A stretch of 34,788 nucleotides of DNA, taken from contig JAJYLM010000004.1 in the NCBI GenBank assembly GCA_021787655.1, positions 1-34,788 on the forward strand. The letters run 5' to 3'. The notes below the pieces were generated by a model. It saw only the letters and a list, made by a program, of their open reading frames with translations, was not told the DNA's origin and searched no databases. The stretch is from a bacterium (GTDB lineage Bacteria > JAMCPX01). Below are positions 12,345 to 21,996 of this stretch, piece by piece; the first letter of the stretch is position 1, and each line of letters begins with the position of its first letter. Both the position numbers and the translations under genes were made by a program.

Positions 12345-13736
12345 ATGGACACAAAACTTTATACCCTTATCCTGGCTGCCGGCGAGGGCAAGCGGATGAA
12401 ATCGGACATTCCGAAGGTCTTTCATCCGATCGGCGGTCTGCCCATGATTGAGTACGTCCTCAGGAGGGCGATCGATCTGCCCTCGGACAAGGTCATCGTG
12501 GTCGTCGGTACCGGCAAGGAGATCATCATGGACTACGTTTCCAAGCGGTTCGAGGATGCCCTGTTTGTCCATCAGGACAAACAGCTCGGGACCGCGGATG
12601 CAGTACGGTGCGCGGCACAGGAACTTGCCGAGCTGGACGGGGATGTCCTGATCCTCAACGGCGATGTCCCGCTGATCAAGCATGTGCTCATCAAGGACTT
12701 CTATGACCACTACAAGAAATCCAAGGCGTCCCTCGGGTTTATCACCGCAACCCTCGACAATCCCGAGGGCTACGGCAGGGTCGTCAAAAAGGCCGGCAAG
12801 TACGCGATCGTCGAAGAGAACGATGCAGACGAGAAAACCAAGAAGGTGCGGGAGATCAACGCCGGTATCTACCTTGCGTCCTGCAAGCTGCTGTTCAAGG
12901 CGCTGGAGCGCGTCAAGCCCTCCCCGGTGACCGGCGAGTTCTATCTCACGGATGTCATCCGCATCATGCAGACCTTGAAAAAGAAGGTGACGAACTACCA
13001 TACCGACGATGCAGACCAGGTGCTGGGCGTCAACACGCGCAGGGCGCTCGCCCACTCCGAGAGCATCCTGAACCAGCGCAAGCTGAACAGGCTCATGGCG
13101 AGCGGCGTCACGATCTTCGATCCGGACAGCACCTATGTTGAACAGGACGTGGTGATCGGCAAGGACAGCATCGTGTATCCGAACTGTTTCATCATGAACG
13201 GCACCAAAATAGGGAAACGGTGCATCATCTGGAACGGGAGCATCATCAAGGACTCCAAGATCAACGACGGTGTCGAGATCAAGCCGTACTCGGTCATCGA
13301 GCAGAGCCTCGTGGGAAAGGACGCTGTCATCGGTCCCTTTGCGCGGCTGAGGCCCGAGACCGTGCTTGACGACAACGTCCATATCGGCAACTTCGTCGAG
13401 ATCAAGAAATCGTCGCTCGGCAAGGGCTCCAAGGCAAACCACCTGTCGTATCTCGGTGACGCCACCATCGGCAGCAGGGTGAACGTCGGCGCAGGCACCA
13501 TAACCTGCAACTACGACGGCTTCAAGAAAAACCCCACCGTGATCGAGGACGAGGCATTCATCGGCAGCGACACTGCGCTCGTCGCACCGGTCCGCATCGG
13601 CAGGGGTGCCATCGTCGGGGCATCGTCGGCCATTACCAAGGACGTTCCGCCGGGTGCGCTCGGCATCGAGCGTGCGGACCAGAGGAATATCGAGGGCTAT
13701 GCCATGAAGCGGAAGAGCAAGCTCGGGGGCAGGTGA
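12345..13736 (+). CDS. glmU: Bifunctional UDP-GlcNAc pyrophosphorylase / GlcN-1-P acetyltransferase
   Basis: LILAAGEGKRMKSDIPKVFHPIGG; hexapeptide repeats; LSYLGDATIGSRVNVGAGTITCNYDGFKKNPTVI. Confidence 0.96.
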   Translation: MDTKLYTLILAAGEGKRMKSDIPKVFHPIGGLPMIEYVLRRAIDLPSDKVIVVVGTGKEIIMDYVSKRFEDALFVHQDKQLGTADAVRCAAQELAELDGDVLILNGDVPLIKHVLIKDFYDHYKKSKASLGFITATLDNPEGYGRVVKKAGKYAIVEENDADEKTKKVREINAGIYLASCKLLFKALERVKPSPVTGEFYLTDVIRIMQTLKKKVTNYHTDDADQVLGVNTRRALAHSESILNQRKLNRLMASGVTIFDPDSTYVEQDVVIGKDSIVYPNCFIMNGTKIGKRCIIWNGSIIKDSKINDGVEIKPYSVIEQSLVGKDAVIGPFARLRPETVLDDNVHIGNFVEIKKSSLGKGSKANHLSYLGDATIGSRVNVGAGTITCNYDGFKKNPTVIEDEAFIGSDTALVAPVRIGRGAIVGASSAITKDVPPGALGIERADQRNIEGYAMKRKSKLGGR

Positions 13737-15565
13737 TGTGCGGTATCGTCGGATACATCGGCAGGCGGCACGCCCTCCCCATCATCCTTGACGGACTGAA
13801 GCGGCTCGAATACCGGGGATACGATTCGTCGGGTGTCGCGATCATCACGGACAAGGGACTGAGTATCAAACGGAAGAAAGGCAAGATAAAGGACCTCGTC
13901 CAGCTCATCGAGCACGAAACCATCGACGGGACCACCGGCCTCGGCCATACGCGGTGGGCCACGCACGGAAAGCCGTCGGACGAGAACGCCCACCCGCACC
14001 GGGCAGGCGATGTTGTCGTGGTCCACAACGGCATCATAGAAAATTATACGGAGCTGCGTGCACTGCTCCAGGGCAGAGGGCACCATTTCAAGTCAGAAAC
14101 AGATACCGAGATCATCGCCCACCTGATCGAAGACCACCTGAAGTCCGGCGCGTCGTTCGAAGACGCGGTCTTCGCCTCGGTCAAGCAGCTGCGCGGCTCG
14201 TTCGCGCTCGGCGTGCTCTCAGCGAAGAACCCGGACCGCCTGATCGCCGTCCGGGAAGCAAGCCCGCTGGTCATCGGGTTCGGCAACAGCGAAAACATCT
14301 TCGCATCCGACATGCCCGCAATCCTGCCGTACACCAACAAAATGCTGTTCATGCACGACGGCACGATCGCGGTCATAACCGCTGAAGACGTCCGGGTCTT
14401 CGACTTTGCCGGGAACGCCCTGCCGGTGCATCCCAAGCAGTTCGACATCAGCCCGGCAATGGCGGAAAAAGGCGGGTACAAGCACTTCATGCAGAAGGAG
14501 ATCTTCGAGCAGCCGCAGGCCATCACGGACACCGTGCGGGACCGGATCCTGTTCGACACCAGGGAGATCGATCTCAAGGAGGCAGGCATCGACAACCGGC
14601 TCCTCCACGCACTGAAGCGCATCAATTTTGTCGCGTGCGGCACGTCGTACCATGCAGGCCTGACCGGCAAGTACATCATCGAGGAGATGACCGGTATCCC
14701 GGTCGATGTTGAGGTAGCCTCAGAGTTCAGGTACAAAACACCGCTCCTCGGCAGCGATACCCTGACGGTCGCGATATCCCAGTCCGGTGAAACGGCGGAC
14801 ACGCTCGCGGCGATACGGCTCGCAAAAAAACACGGCAGCCAGGTCCTGAGTATCTGCAACGTGATCGACAGTACCATTGCACGGGAATCGGACCATGTCC
14901 TGTACACGCATGCTGGCCCTGAGATCAGCGTTGCCTCAACCAAGGCATTCACCTCCCAGCTCGTCTCCATCTACCTGCTGGCTATCCACATCGGCAGAAG
15001 CCTCGGGAGGCTCTCCCGTCAGCAGACGGCTTCATACCTTGACGCACTCGTCTCCATCCCCGTGCTGCTGGATACGATGCTCAAGCAGGAGGACTGTATC
15101 GTCACCATCGCCAAGCAGTACGCGAAGCACTCCGACTTTTTGTACCTGGGCAGGGGCATCAGCTACCCCGTCGCACTGGAGGGCGCGCTCAAGCTCAAGG
15201 AGATTTCCTATATCCACGCAGAGGGCTATCCCGCGGGCGAGATCAAGCACGGCCCCATTGCCCTCGTCAACCGTGACATGCCCGTGGTTTTCGTCGCCGT
15301 CAAGGGCAAGGTCTATGAGAAGATCAAAAATAATATAGAAGAGGTGAAGGCGCGCGACGGCCGGATCATCAGCTTCACCAATGCCGATGACGCAGGTATC
15401 CGGGAATTGTCAGATGAGCTGTTTGTGCTCCCGGCGATCGACGAGCTGTTTACCCCCATCCTTTCCATCGTTCCCCTCCAGCTGCTCGCATACCATATCG
15501 CCGTCATGAACGGCACGGATGTTGACCAGCCCAAGAACCTTGCAAAAAGCGTTACCGTGGAATAA
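13736..15565 (+). CDS. glmS: Glutamine-fructose-6-phosphate aminotransferase (isomerizing)
   Basis: MCGIVGYIGRR, LGHTRWATHGKPSDENAHPH, SQSGETADTLAAIR, C-terminal DQPKNLAKSVTVE. Start overlaps the glmU stop (TGATG). Confidence 0.97.
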   Translation: MCGIVGYIGRRHALPIILDGLKRLEYRGYDSSGVAIITDKGLSIKRKKGKIKDLVQLIEHETIDGTTGLGHTRWATHGKPSDENAHPHRAGDVVVVHNGIIENYTELRALLQGRGHHFKSETDTEIIAHLIEDHLKSGASFEDAVFASVKQLRGSFALGVLSAKNPDRLIAVREASPLVIGFGNSENIFASDMPAILPYTNKMLFMHDGTIAVITAEDVRVFDFAGNALPVHPKQFDISPAMAEKGGYKHFMQKEIFEQPQAITDTVRDRILFDTREIDLKEAGIDNRLLHALKRINFVACGTSYHAGLTGKYIIEEMTGIPVDVEVASEFRYKTPLLGSDTLTVAISQSGETADTLAAIRLAKKHGSQVLSICNVIDSTIARESDHVLYTHAGPEISVASTKAFTSQLVSIYLLAIHIGRSLGRLSRQQTASYLDALVSIPVLLDTMLKQEDCIVTIAKQYAKHSDFLYLGRGISYPVALEGALKLKEISYIHAEGYPAGEIKHGPIALVNRDMPVVFVAVKGKVYEKIKNNIEEVKARDGRIISFTNADDAGIRELSDELFVLPAIDELFTPILSIVPLQLLAYHIAVMNGTDVDQPKNLAKSVTVE

Positions 15566-16716
15566 TGGAACACGCAGGTATACTCCTCTCCCTGTTTCTC
15601 ATCTTCATAAGCGCAAAACTGTTCAACTACCTCTTTCAAAAGCTCCACATACCGCCCATGCTCGGTGAAATTGCAGCGGGGGTTGTCCTCGGTGCCGGCG
15701 GGCTGCACCTGATCACGGAAACACCGGTGCTCAATGCATTTTCCGAGCTTGGGGCCATGATGCTGCTGTTTGTCGTCGGACTGCACACACGGCTGAAAGA
15801 CATGCTGAAGATCGGCATCGATGCAACCATCGTCGCAACACTCGGTGTCGCACTGCCGCTGGCACTCGGCTATTTTTTCATCCTCTCCACCGGCCACAGG
15901 GGCACAGAGGCGCTGTTTGTCGCAACGGCACTCGTCGCAACATCCGTGGGCATCACCGCACGGGTCCTGAACGACCTGAAACTCGAACATACCGTCTCTG
16001 CAAAGATTATCCTCGGGGCAGCAGTCGCGGACGACATCCTCGGACTGCTCGTGCTCGCGGCAGTCACCGGCGAGACCAACGGACATATCGACGTGTACAA
16101 GATCCTCTCGCTGCTCGTTGTTGCCGTCCTGTTTCTCGCCGGTGTGTTTCTCCTCGGCGGCAGATCCGTGAAACTGCTCAAGAGCAGGCTCGAGCGGTTG
16201 AAGCTGGAGAAAAACGAGTTCATCCTCAGCATGTCCCTGCTCCTCGGCCTGTCCTTCCTGACATCGTTCATCGGAATGGCGGGCATCGTCGGTGCTTTTT
16301 TTGCCGGTTTGCTCATGGCCGAGCTTGAAGACGAGCACCTCGGCGACATGTTCGATTCCATGTATGAATTCCTCGTCCCCTTCTTCTTCGTGATGATCGG
16401 CATGAAGATACAGCCCGGACAGCTCTTCAGCGGCGGCATCATGCTGGTTGCCACGGTCTACACGCTCATTGCGATCGCCGGGAAATACATCGGCTGCGGG
16501 CTTGGGGCTGTGCGGTACGGTCCCCGGGTCATGAACTTCGTCGGTCTCGGCATGATACCGCGGGGAGAGGTCGGTATGATCGTTGCACTGATCGGATTGA
16601 ACATGGGTGTCATCAGCAGCAGCGCTTATGCTGTCATCATCTTCATGGTCGTCGTCACGACCCTGATAACGCCGTTCGTGCTCCAGTTCGTCTCAAAGTA
16701 CGGAGGGGTGAAGTAA
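15565..16716 (+). CDS. CPA2-type cation:proton antiporter membrane protein
   Basis: Multiple hydrophobic segments; PPMLGEIAAGVVLG, ELGAMMLLFVVGL, GAAVADDILGLLVLA, GEVGMIVALIG. Start overlaps the glmS stop (TAATG). Confidence 0.88.
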   Translation: MEHAGILLSLFLIFISAKLFNYLFQKLHIPPMLGEIAAGVVLGAGGLHLITETPVLNAFSELGAMMLLFVVGLHTRLKDMLKIGIDATIVATLGVALPLALGYFFILSTGHRGTEALFVATALVATSVGITARVLNDLKLEHTVSAKIILGAAVADDILGLLVLAAVTGETNGHIDVYKILSLLVVAVLFLAGVFLLGGRSVKLLKSRLERLKLEKNEFILSMSLLLGLSFLTSFIGMAGIVGAFFAGLLMAELEDEHLGDMFDSMYEFLVPFFFVMIGMKIQPGQLFSGGIMLVATVYTLIAIAGKYIGCGLGAVRYGPRVMNFVGLGMIPRGEVGMIVALIGLNMGVISSSAYAVIIFMVVVTTLITPFVLQFVSKYGGVK

Positions 16717-16728
16717 CGTCAGCGTTAC
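16713..16728. terminator. Small perfect hairpin between convergent genes (GTAACG-TCAG-CGTTAC)
   Basis: 6-bp inverted repeat containing the stop codons of both convergent ORFs in its arms; no long T tract, so terminator function is uncertain. Confidence 0.4.
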
Positions 16729-17450
16729 GATTTCTGCTGCAGCGACCCGACGTAGGCATCCAGGATCTGCTGATCGCCCCGATCGAACTCCGTGAACTGA
16801 ACACCCATACCGGCAACCCTGTCGTAACCTGCCGTGGCGCCCTGTTCGCGGTTGACGATGTGGACGATCTCGCCGCTGACCTTGACCTCGCGCGCAGAAC
16901 CGGGAAGGGAGAGGACGAGGTCTACCTTTGAACCGACGGGGAGGGGCTTGTCCGTTGCAATAAAGATGCCCCCCTTGGAAATGTCCTTGGTATACTCCTG
17001 GATAAAATGTTCCGTTGAACGGAAACCCACCTTGATGGTTGCATTGAACCGCTGGTCTTTTCTCCCTTTGGTCGCACTGGTTCTCCTCAGGATGCTCGAC
17101 AGGGCAAACGACACTTCAAAATCACCGATGAATTTCAGGTCCGATGTCAGGATAAACTTGTTCTTGAACTCCTTGCGTTCATTTTCTCCGAACGCCATGA
17201 GTTCAAAGATCTTGGCGCTGTTTTTCTGCCCCCACCGCTTGATCGAATTCACGTACCGCGGAAGAAAGGACGGAAAGTCGAACGAAAAGATGATCCCCAG
17301 AGAGTCACTCGACGACCAGCAGTACAGGTTCATTGACCTGAGGACAGGCGGCTTGTATTCCCGCTTTATTTCTTTCAAAAACTGCTCAACTCCATCTGCT
17401 TTCTGCGATATGTAGGGTACGATTAATGCGATTTCAAAATCTTTATCCAT
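16725..17450 (-). CDS. PilZ-domain protein with uncharacterised N-terminal region
   Basis: C-terminal half RFNATIKVGFRS...EYTKDISKGGIFIATDKPLPVGSKVDLVLSLPGSAREVKVSGEIVHIV...GMGVQFTEF is PilZ-like; the first ~130 aa have no motif I recognise. Confidence 0.8.
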   Translation of the reverse strand: MDKDFEIALIVPYISQKADGVEQFLKEIKREYKPPVLRSMNLYCWSSSDSLGIIFSFDFPSFLPRYVNSIKRWGQKNSAKIFELMAFGENERKEFKNKFILTSDLKFIGDFEVSFALSSILRRTSATKGRKDQRFNATIKVGFRSTEHFIQEYTKDISKGGIFIATDKPLPVGSKVDLVLSLPGSAREVKVSGEIVHIVNREQGATAGYDRVAGMGVQFTEFDRGDQQILDAYVGSLQQKS

Positions 17451-17617
17451 AGGTTCTCCGGTTTTTCTTCTGTATCACAATTCTTCGGAGATGTGAACCG
17501 ACATCGAACTTTCCCTAATTTTTTTCTGGTTTTCGCTGGTATACCTATAGCCCCTGTTCATTGTACTCTGCCGCGTATGTTTGCCTTCCTTTGCGAATCG
17601 TTAGGCTCTGTTGTTAG

Positions 17618-18763
17618 CTATGTTTTTTTGCATTTTGGGCACGAGGTCTGACACTTTCTACAATACGTTTTACCGCACTGCTGACACGGCTTTAAACAAT
17701 GCATGCAGACGATATGCAAATGATCATCGCATACAAGACTGGCGGTCTCACGAAAACAGGACTCGCAGCTCAACGGATCTAATTGTCTATACAGGGGATT
17801 ATAGGTAACAGAAAATTGTCTTGATGCGAGTCTCCTTTTTATTGTTATGCGGCACTGAATAGCCTGTGTGTGTATGGCGATTGCTCCCACGGTCTCCCCT
17901 GTTATGCGCAGGGAATATTTTGCAACCAAGTCCCGTATCTTCCATTCCTGCTCAGACGCTATCGCGGTAAGCTTACCGCGTAGCTTGCTCACATACTCTT
18001 CCGATACTTCTCCAGCGATAGGTGTATTTGTAGATGCATCAACAGTGTTGTTGCCTGTTTTTTTCGCAATCATATCCTTTGTTTGTGTCTTCAGTGTCTC
18101 ATAATACTCATATACCCTCCGGATATCACGGTTGAGTCTTCTTTCAAGGCTCTTGCTAAAACCTGCCATTTCTGCTTCTACCAATTTTGGGGCCGCTCTG
18201 TTGGCAACGTCATACAGCCTTTTCATGGTATCTATAGAGATAGTAGCAGGCCCCTGGTACTCTGTCAGACCTTCCAGTATCTCCGTATCGTGTAGCGCGA
18301 TGACAGAACTGTTGATGTTATTTACCATAATGGGCAGCCAGCCTTCATGCTTCTCATCCGACAACGCGGTATATTTTACAAAAAACAGTATATAAACGAT
18401 TTCTGTCATCTCTGTCGTGTCTATGCGCAAGGTAGCGTTATCAAAGCCTATCTTTTGTGCAACCATGGCTGATACCTTTTCTACGCCGGGTAACTTTGCC
18501 TCAAAGCCGGCAAAGGCAACCCTGCCCGTTAGATCAAGAAGTTTTTTGACAGACAGAAAAAAACCGGAATCATAAGAGGCATAAATTGCACTATCGTGTC
18601 CATGATTGTAAGAGAAGCATAAGGTTGTATATTCTGGTATATTCAGCATTCTAGCTACACGTTGCGGAAGGATAATGGCCATACCGCCGTCCTCCTGTCG
18701 CTCCGTAACAGCACCGTTGAGCATCAATATATTTTCAATAATGTCGGGAAGTGCCTTGCTCAT
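17618..18763 (-). CDS. Uncharacterised protein with C-terminal Cys-rich (zinc-knuckle-like) domain
   Basis: 381 aa; C-terminus LSCESCFRETASLVCDDHLHIVCMHCLKPCQQCGKTYCRKCQTSCPKCKKT with many CxxC pairs; start overlaps the stop of the SNF2 gene by 4 nt. Confidence 0.8.
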   Translation of the reverse strand: MSKALPDIIENILMLNGAVTERQEDGGMAIILPQRVARMLNIPEYTTLCFSYNHGHDSAIYASYDSGFFLSVKKLLDLTGRVAFAGFEAKLPGVEKVSAMVAQKIGFDNATLRIDTTEMTEIVYILFFVKYTALSDEKHEGWLPIMVNNINSSVIALHDTEILEGLTEYQGPATISIDTMKRLYDVANRAAPKLVEAEMAGFSKSLERRLNRDIRRVYEYYETLKTQTKDMIAKKTGNNTVDASTNTPIAGEVSEEYVSKLRGKLTAIASEQEWKIRDLVAKYSLRITGETVGAIAIHTQAIQCRITIKRRLASRQFSVTYNPLYRQLDPLSCESCFRETASLVCDDHLHIVCMHCLKPCQQCGKTYCRKCQTSCPKCKKT

Positions 18764-21066
18764 GTCTCGTAATCTTCACCGAATATCGCAGTATCAATGG
18801 ATTTTGATTTAAAATAATCGTTCTTCGCCTTGACAAGGTCATTGCCAAGTTTTTCGAAGTTCTGCTTCAATACGGTGCTGTTTTTACTTTCAGCCCATAA
18901 TGTTAGTATTATCTCTTCAAAGTCCCTGTCTTCCCCAAGATGCCCGAGGATCGGCTCTATCTCGCCTATGACCATCTCGAACATGTTGATCTTGCTGTCC
19001 AGAATTTCGATAATGTAATCCTCGATAGTTCCCCTTACGGTGAGATTGAATATAAAGATATCCCTTGCCTGCCCTATCCTGTGAAGCCTTCCAATTCTCT
19101 GCTCTATCCTCATGGGGTTCCACGGAAGGTCAAAGTTTATAATGGTGTTGCAAAACTGCAGGTTCCTTCCCTCACCGCCTGATTCCGTAGAGACGAGCAC
19201 AGGGACATCGTCCTTGAAGCCTGCAATGGCTGCGTCTTTCTCCTTGAGGGACATCGTTCCCTTGAATGTTCTATACGCGATGCCGCTCTTTGACAGGAGA
19301 TCGCCTATATACTCCATACTCTTTATAAACTGGGTAAACACGACCTTTTTTTCTGTGGGATTTTTTTGCAGTATCCCAAGCAGGGCATCACCTTTGCTTA
19401 TGTTGTTTGTTCCATCGAGCTTCCTGAGAACGTCTCGCAACCCTTCTTTGTCTTCCCTGTGGAGCAGGCTCTCTTTCAAAGCAACCAAGCTGCTTCCCGC
19501 CTCTCTCAGAAGGATATTGACCGACATTCTGGGTACTTCGTGTTCCATCAAATATTGGTTGATGTCAGTATATATTTCTTTTTCCATTGGCGTGGGATCG
19601 AGCCGTATCGTTGTCGCAAAACGCCTTGGTAATTTAAGGTCTATCGCACTCCTCGTGTTTCTTATCATGACGTCCCTCAGCAGCCCCCGCATTTTCTCCT
19701 TATCCGCAGTACCCTTGAGCCCCCCTTTGCTGAGATATTCTTTTTTAAATTCTTTTTCTGTCTTGAACTGACCTGGTTTTAACAGCGTGATCAGGTTGAA
19801 CAGATCGATGAGGTTGTTCTGGACAGGGGTTGCAGTAAGAAGGAAGATAAACCTTTTTTTTATCCGGTTTACGAGCTTCCATGAAAGTGTGGACCTGTTC
19901 CTGAGATGGTGTGCCTCATCGACAACAACGAGGTCGTAAAATTGATTTTCAACAAGCTCTCTGTTCCTGCTTCCCTTCGCAGTATTCATGGAAGCAATTA
20001 TAAAACGTTGTTTCCAGAAGTCTTCCGGTGCTTTCATAAAAGCAGGGTCGTCCGTGGTAAGAAACGCTATGTCGAATTTTGTCTGCATTTCTTCTTTCCA
20101 CTGTGAAACAAGCGATGCAGGCGTGAGCACCATGATATTCTTAACCATCCCCCTCATGACATATTCCTTTATCAACATGCCCGCCTCTATGGTTTTGCCG
20201 AGACCTACTTCATCACACAATAAAACACTGCCATGAAAATGTTTGAGGACCTTCTTTACCGTCTCTGTCTGATACCAGTATTTTTCTATACCGTTTACTG
20301 CATTCAGGCACAGAAGCTCGTCGTATCCGCCTTGAATCGAGAGCCGTTCATAATCTATCAACGATTGTATTTGTGAAAGAGAAGCATGCGCTGTAAAAAG
20401 AGAGGCATCTTCTTTAAAAAGCTCTGTTTTTATTGGAATGGTATACGTTGGTATTGGAATTTGCGGTAGTGATTGGCCTTCAAAAGAAGCCGGATGACTA
20501 TATGTATTGGTCTGGTCCGTGGATGCAGGCAGTGCTTGTGCTTTCTTCTGTCGTGTTACCTCTGCGTTCTGTACTTTCTTCTTTTGTTTTTCGTCGACAT
20601 ACTGAAGCGTACGCGTTTGATTCTCTATGAAACTGAAGGGACGCTGAGCGGATATTATGCCCGATTCACCGTTTCTGATGTATTTCTCCAGGTCCGAAAA
20701 TATCTTAACGGGACGAAGCCATGTTTTGTCTGTTCTTTGTTTGCGCTCGAGTTCTTTTGCCCTTGTAAGATGCTCACGTGCAGCGGAGAATTGTCCAACC
20801 GAAGCCTCGGCACTGCTGAGGCTGTAATAGGTCTCCCATTCGGATGTAATGACTGCCAGCCGTTTGAACCAGGGTATGCTCATGTCGGGCCTTGCCCATT
20901 CATGAATGCACAGAGAAATCATACTCATCAAGAGATCTCTATCGTCTGGAAATTGGTGTAGCAGCTTCTTCAGGCAATCGTATGCCTTCTTATATTCCTT
21001 TTTTGTGAGAAATTTCAGATATGCGTTTAATGTATCATCAGGTGTTTCGTACAGCATGTCTGTCAT
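18760..21066 (-). CDS. SNF2/RapA-like helicase with TPR-like N-terminal region
   Basis: VLLCDEVGLGKTIEAGMLIKEY (Walker A), VLTPASLVSQWKEEM, DLVVVDEAHHLRN (DEAH), FLLTATPVQNN, STESGGEGRNLQFCNTIINFDLPWNPMRIEQRIGRLHRIGQ (motifs V/VI). Confidence 0.92.
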   Translation of the reverse strand: MTDMLYETPDDTLNAYLKFLTKKEYKKAYDCLKKLLHQFPDDRDLLMSMISLCIHEWARPDMSIPWFKRLAVITSEWETYYSLSSAEASVGQFSAAREHLTRAKELERKQRTDKTWLRPVKIFSDLEKYIRNGESGIISAQRPFSFIENQTRTLQYVDEKQKKKVQNAEVTRQKKAQALPASTDQTNTYSHPASFEGQSLPQIPIPTYTIPIKTELFKEDASLFTAHASLSQIQSLIDYERLSIQGGYDELLCLNAVNGIEKYWYQTETVKKVLKHFHGSVLLCDEVGLGKTIEAGMLIKEYVMRGMVKNIMVLTPASLVSQWKEEMQTKFDIAFLTTDDPAFMKAPEDFWKQRFIIASMNTAKGSRNRELVENQFYDLVVVDEAHHLRNRSTLSWKLVNRIKKRFIFLLTATPVQNNLIDLFNLITLLKPGQFKTEKEFKKEYLSKGGLKGTADKEKMRGLLRDVMIRNTRSAIDLKLPRRFATTIRLDPTPMEKEIYTDINQYLMEHEVPRMSVNILLREAGSSLVALKESLLHREDKEGLRDVLRKLDGTNNISKGDALLGILQKNPTEKKVVFTQFIKSMEYIGDLLSKSGIAYRTFKGTMSLKEKDAAIAGFKDDVPVLVSTESGGEGRNLQFCNTIINFDLPWNPMRIEQRIGRLHRIGQARDIFIFNLTVRGTIEDYIIEILDSKINMFEMVIGEIEPILGHLGEDRDFEEIILTLWAESKNSTVLKQNFEKLGNDLVKAKNDYFKSKSIDTAIFGEDYET

Positions 21067-21216
21067 CTACAGATTTTTGTTCCTCTCATAAAAATAAGTT
21101 AGTAGTATAAGCATAAAAAAGAAACTTTGCATCATTTTGTAATCGCGTAAAGGGGCACGGCGGGTAAAACGTCCGGGCTTATGACGCTGAGCATGGGCGT
21201 GCTCCCTTTTCCTGTG

Positions 21217-21996
21217 TCATCCGTTGAGCGCCCTGCCGACCGCCGCCCAGCTCCTCGGATCGATCAAATAGCTGTAGTGGGTAAACGGTGTCATCTCTAT
21301 CTGCACGGTGCCGTCCAGCGCTGCTGATTCCGGAGGCAGGATCATGATATCGCTGCGGCTCCAGAAGCTCACGCCCCGAACACCGCGCGGCCAGCGCTGC
21401 CTGTCCAGGTCCCGGATGAGCCTGCTGTCCGGCCTGATGTCCCTCGTGATCGCCGTGTTCGCGTAGCGTGCGGAATACGTCCCGTGGTGCGGCGTGCCCA
21501 GCGTGATCAGGGTCTCCACCGCCGGAGAAAGCCGGTACTCCCTCATGGCCAGCCGCACGATCAGACCGCCCAGGCTGTGTGCAACGATTGCAACCTTGCG
21601 TTCTCCGGTGACCTTCTGAACCTTGCGTATAAAACGGGCAAGCGCAGCTGTCATACTGTGCACGGTCTGCCCTGCTCCGAAATGGATACTGTAGCTGCGC
21701 TTCCTGCCAAGGAGCCGCAGATACCAGGACATGAACAGAAAATTGCCCCGGTTCCCGCCCAGTCCGTGAACAAAGATCAGCGGCGGAAAGCCGTCCGCCT
21801 GCCCGGGCCTGAAGTGCTGGTTTTGCGGGACGAACAACGAATAACCGAGCAGCGGCACCTGCACGATGTGACGTATGACGTCGGGATCGATCTTTTTATA
21901 ATTTTCCAGGATGCTGCGTCCAACAAACATACCGGCCTTCGCTGCACCGCTTCCGACGGCTTGCAGCCCTGATTTTTTTTCTTCCATTGTGTTCAC
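21217..21996 (-). CDS. Alpha/beta-hydrolase (lipase/esterase-like)
   Basis: LIFVHGLGGNRGNF oxyanion region; VAIVAHSLGGLIVRLAM (GxSxG nucleophile elbow); LGTPHHGT. Start overlaps the etfA stop by 4 nt. Confidence 0.85.
   Translation of the reverse strand: MNTMEEKKSGLQAVGSGAAKAGMFVGRSILENYKKIDPDVIRHIVQVPLLGYSLFVPQNQHFRPGQADGFPPLIFVHGLGGNRGNFLFMSWYLRLLGRKRSYSIHFGAGQTVHSMTAALARFIRKVQKVTGERKVAIVAHSLGGLIVRLAMREYRLSPAVETLITLGTPHHGTYSARYANTAITRDIRPDSRLIRDLDRQRWPRGVRGVSFWSRSDIMILPPESAALDGTVQIEMTPFTHYSYLIDPRSWAAVGRALNG

Noticed and set aside
12273-13442. 389-aa ORF antisense to glmU
   Set aside because: Shadow ORF opposite clear GlmU; no ribosome-binding or domain support.
13700-13740. glmS ribozyme upstream of glmS
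   Set aside because: glmS start overlaps the glmU stop, leaving no leader for the ribozyme.
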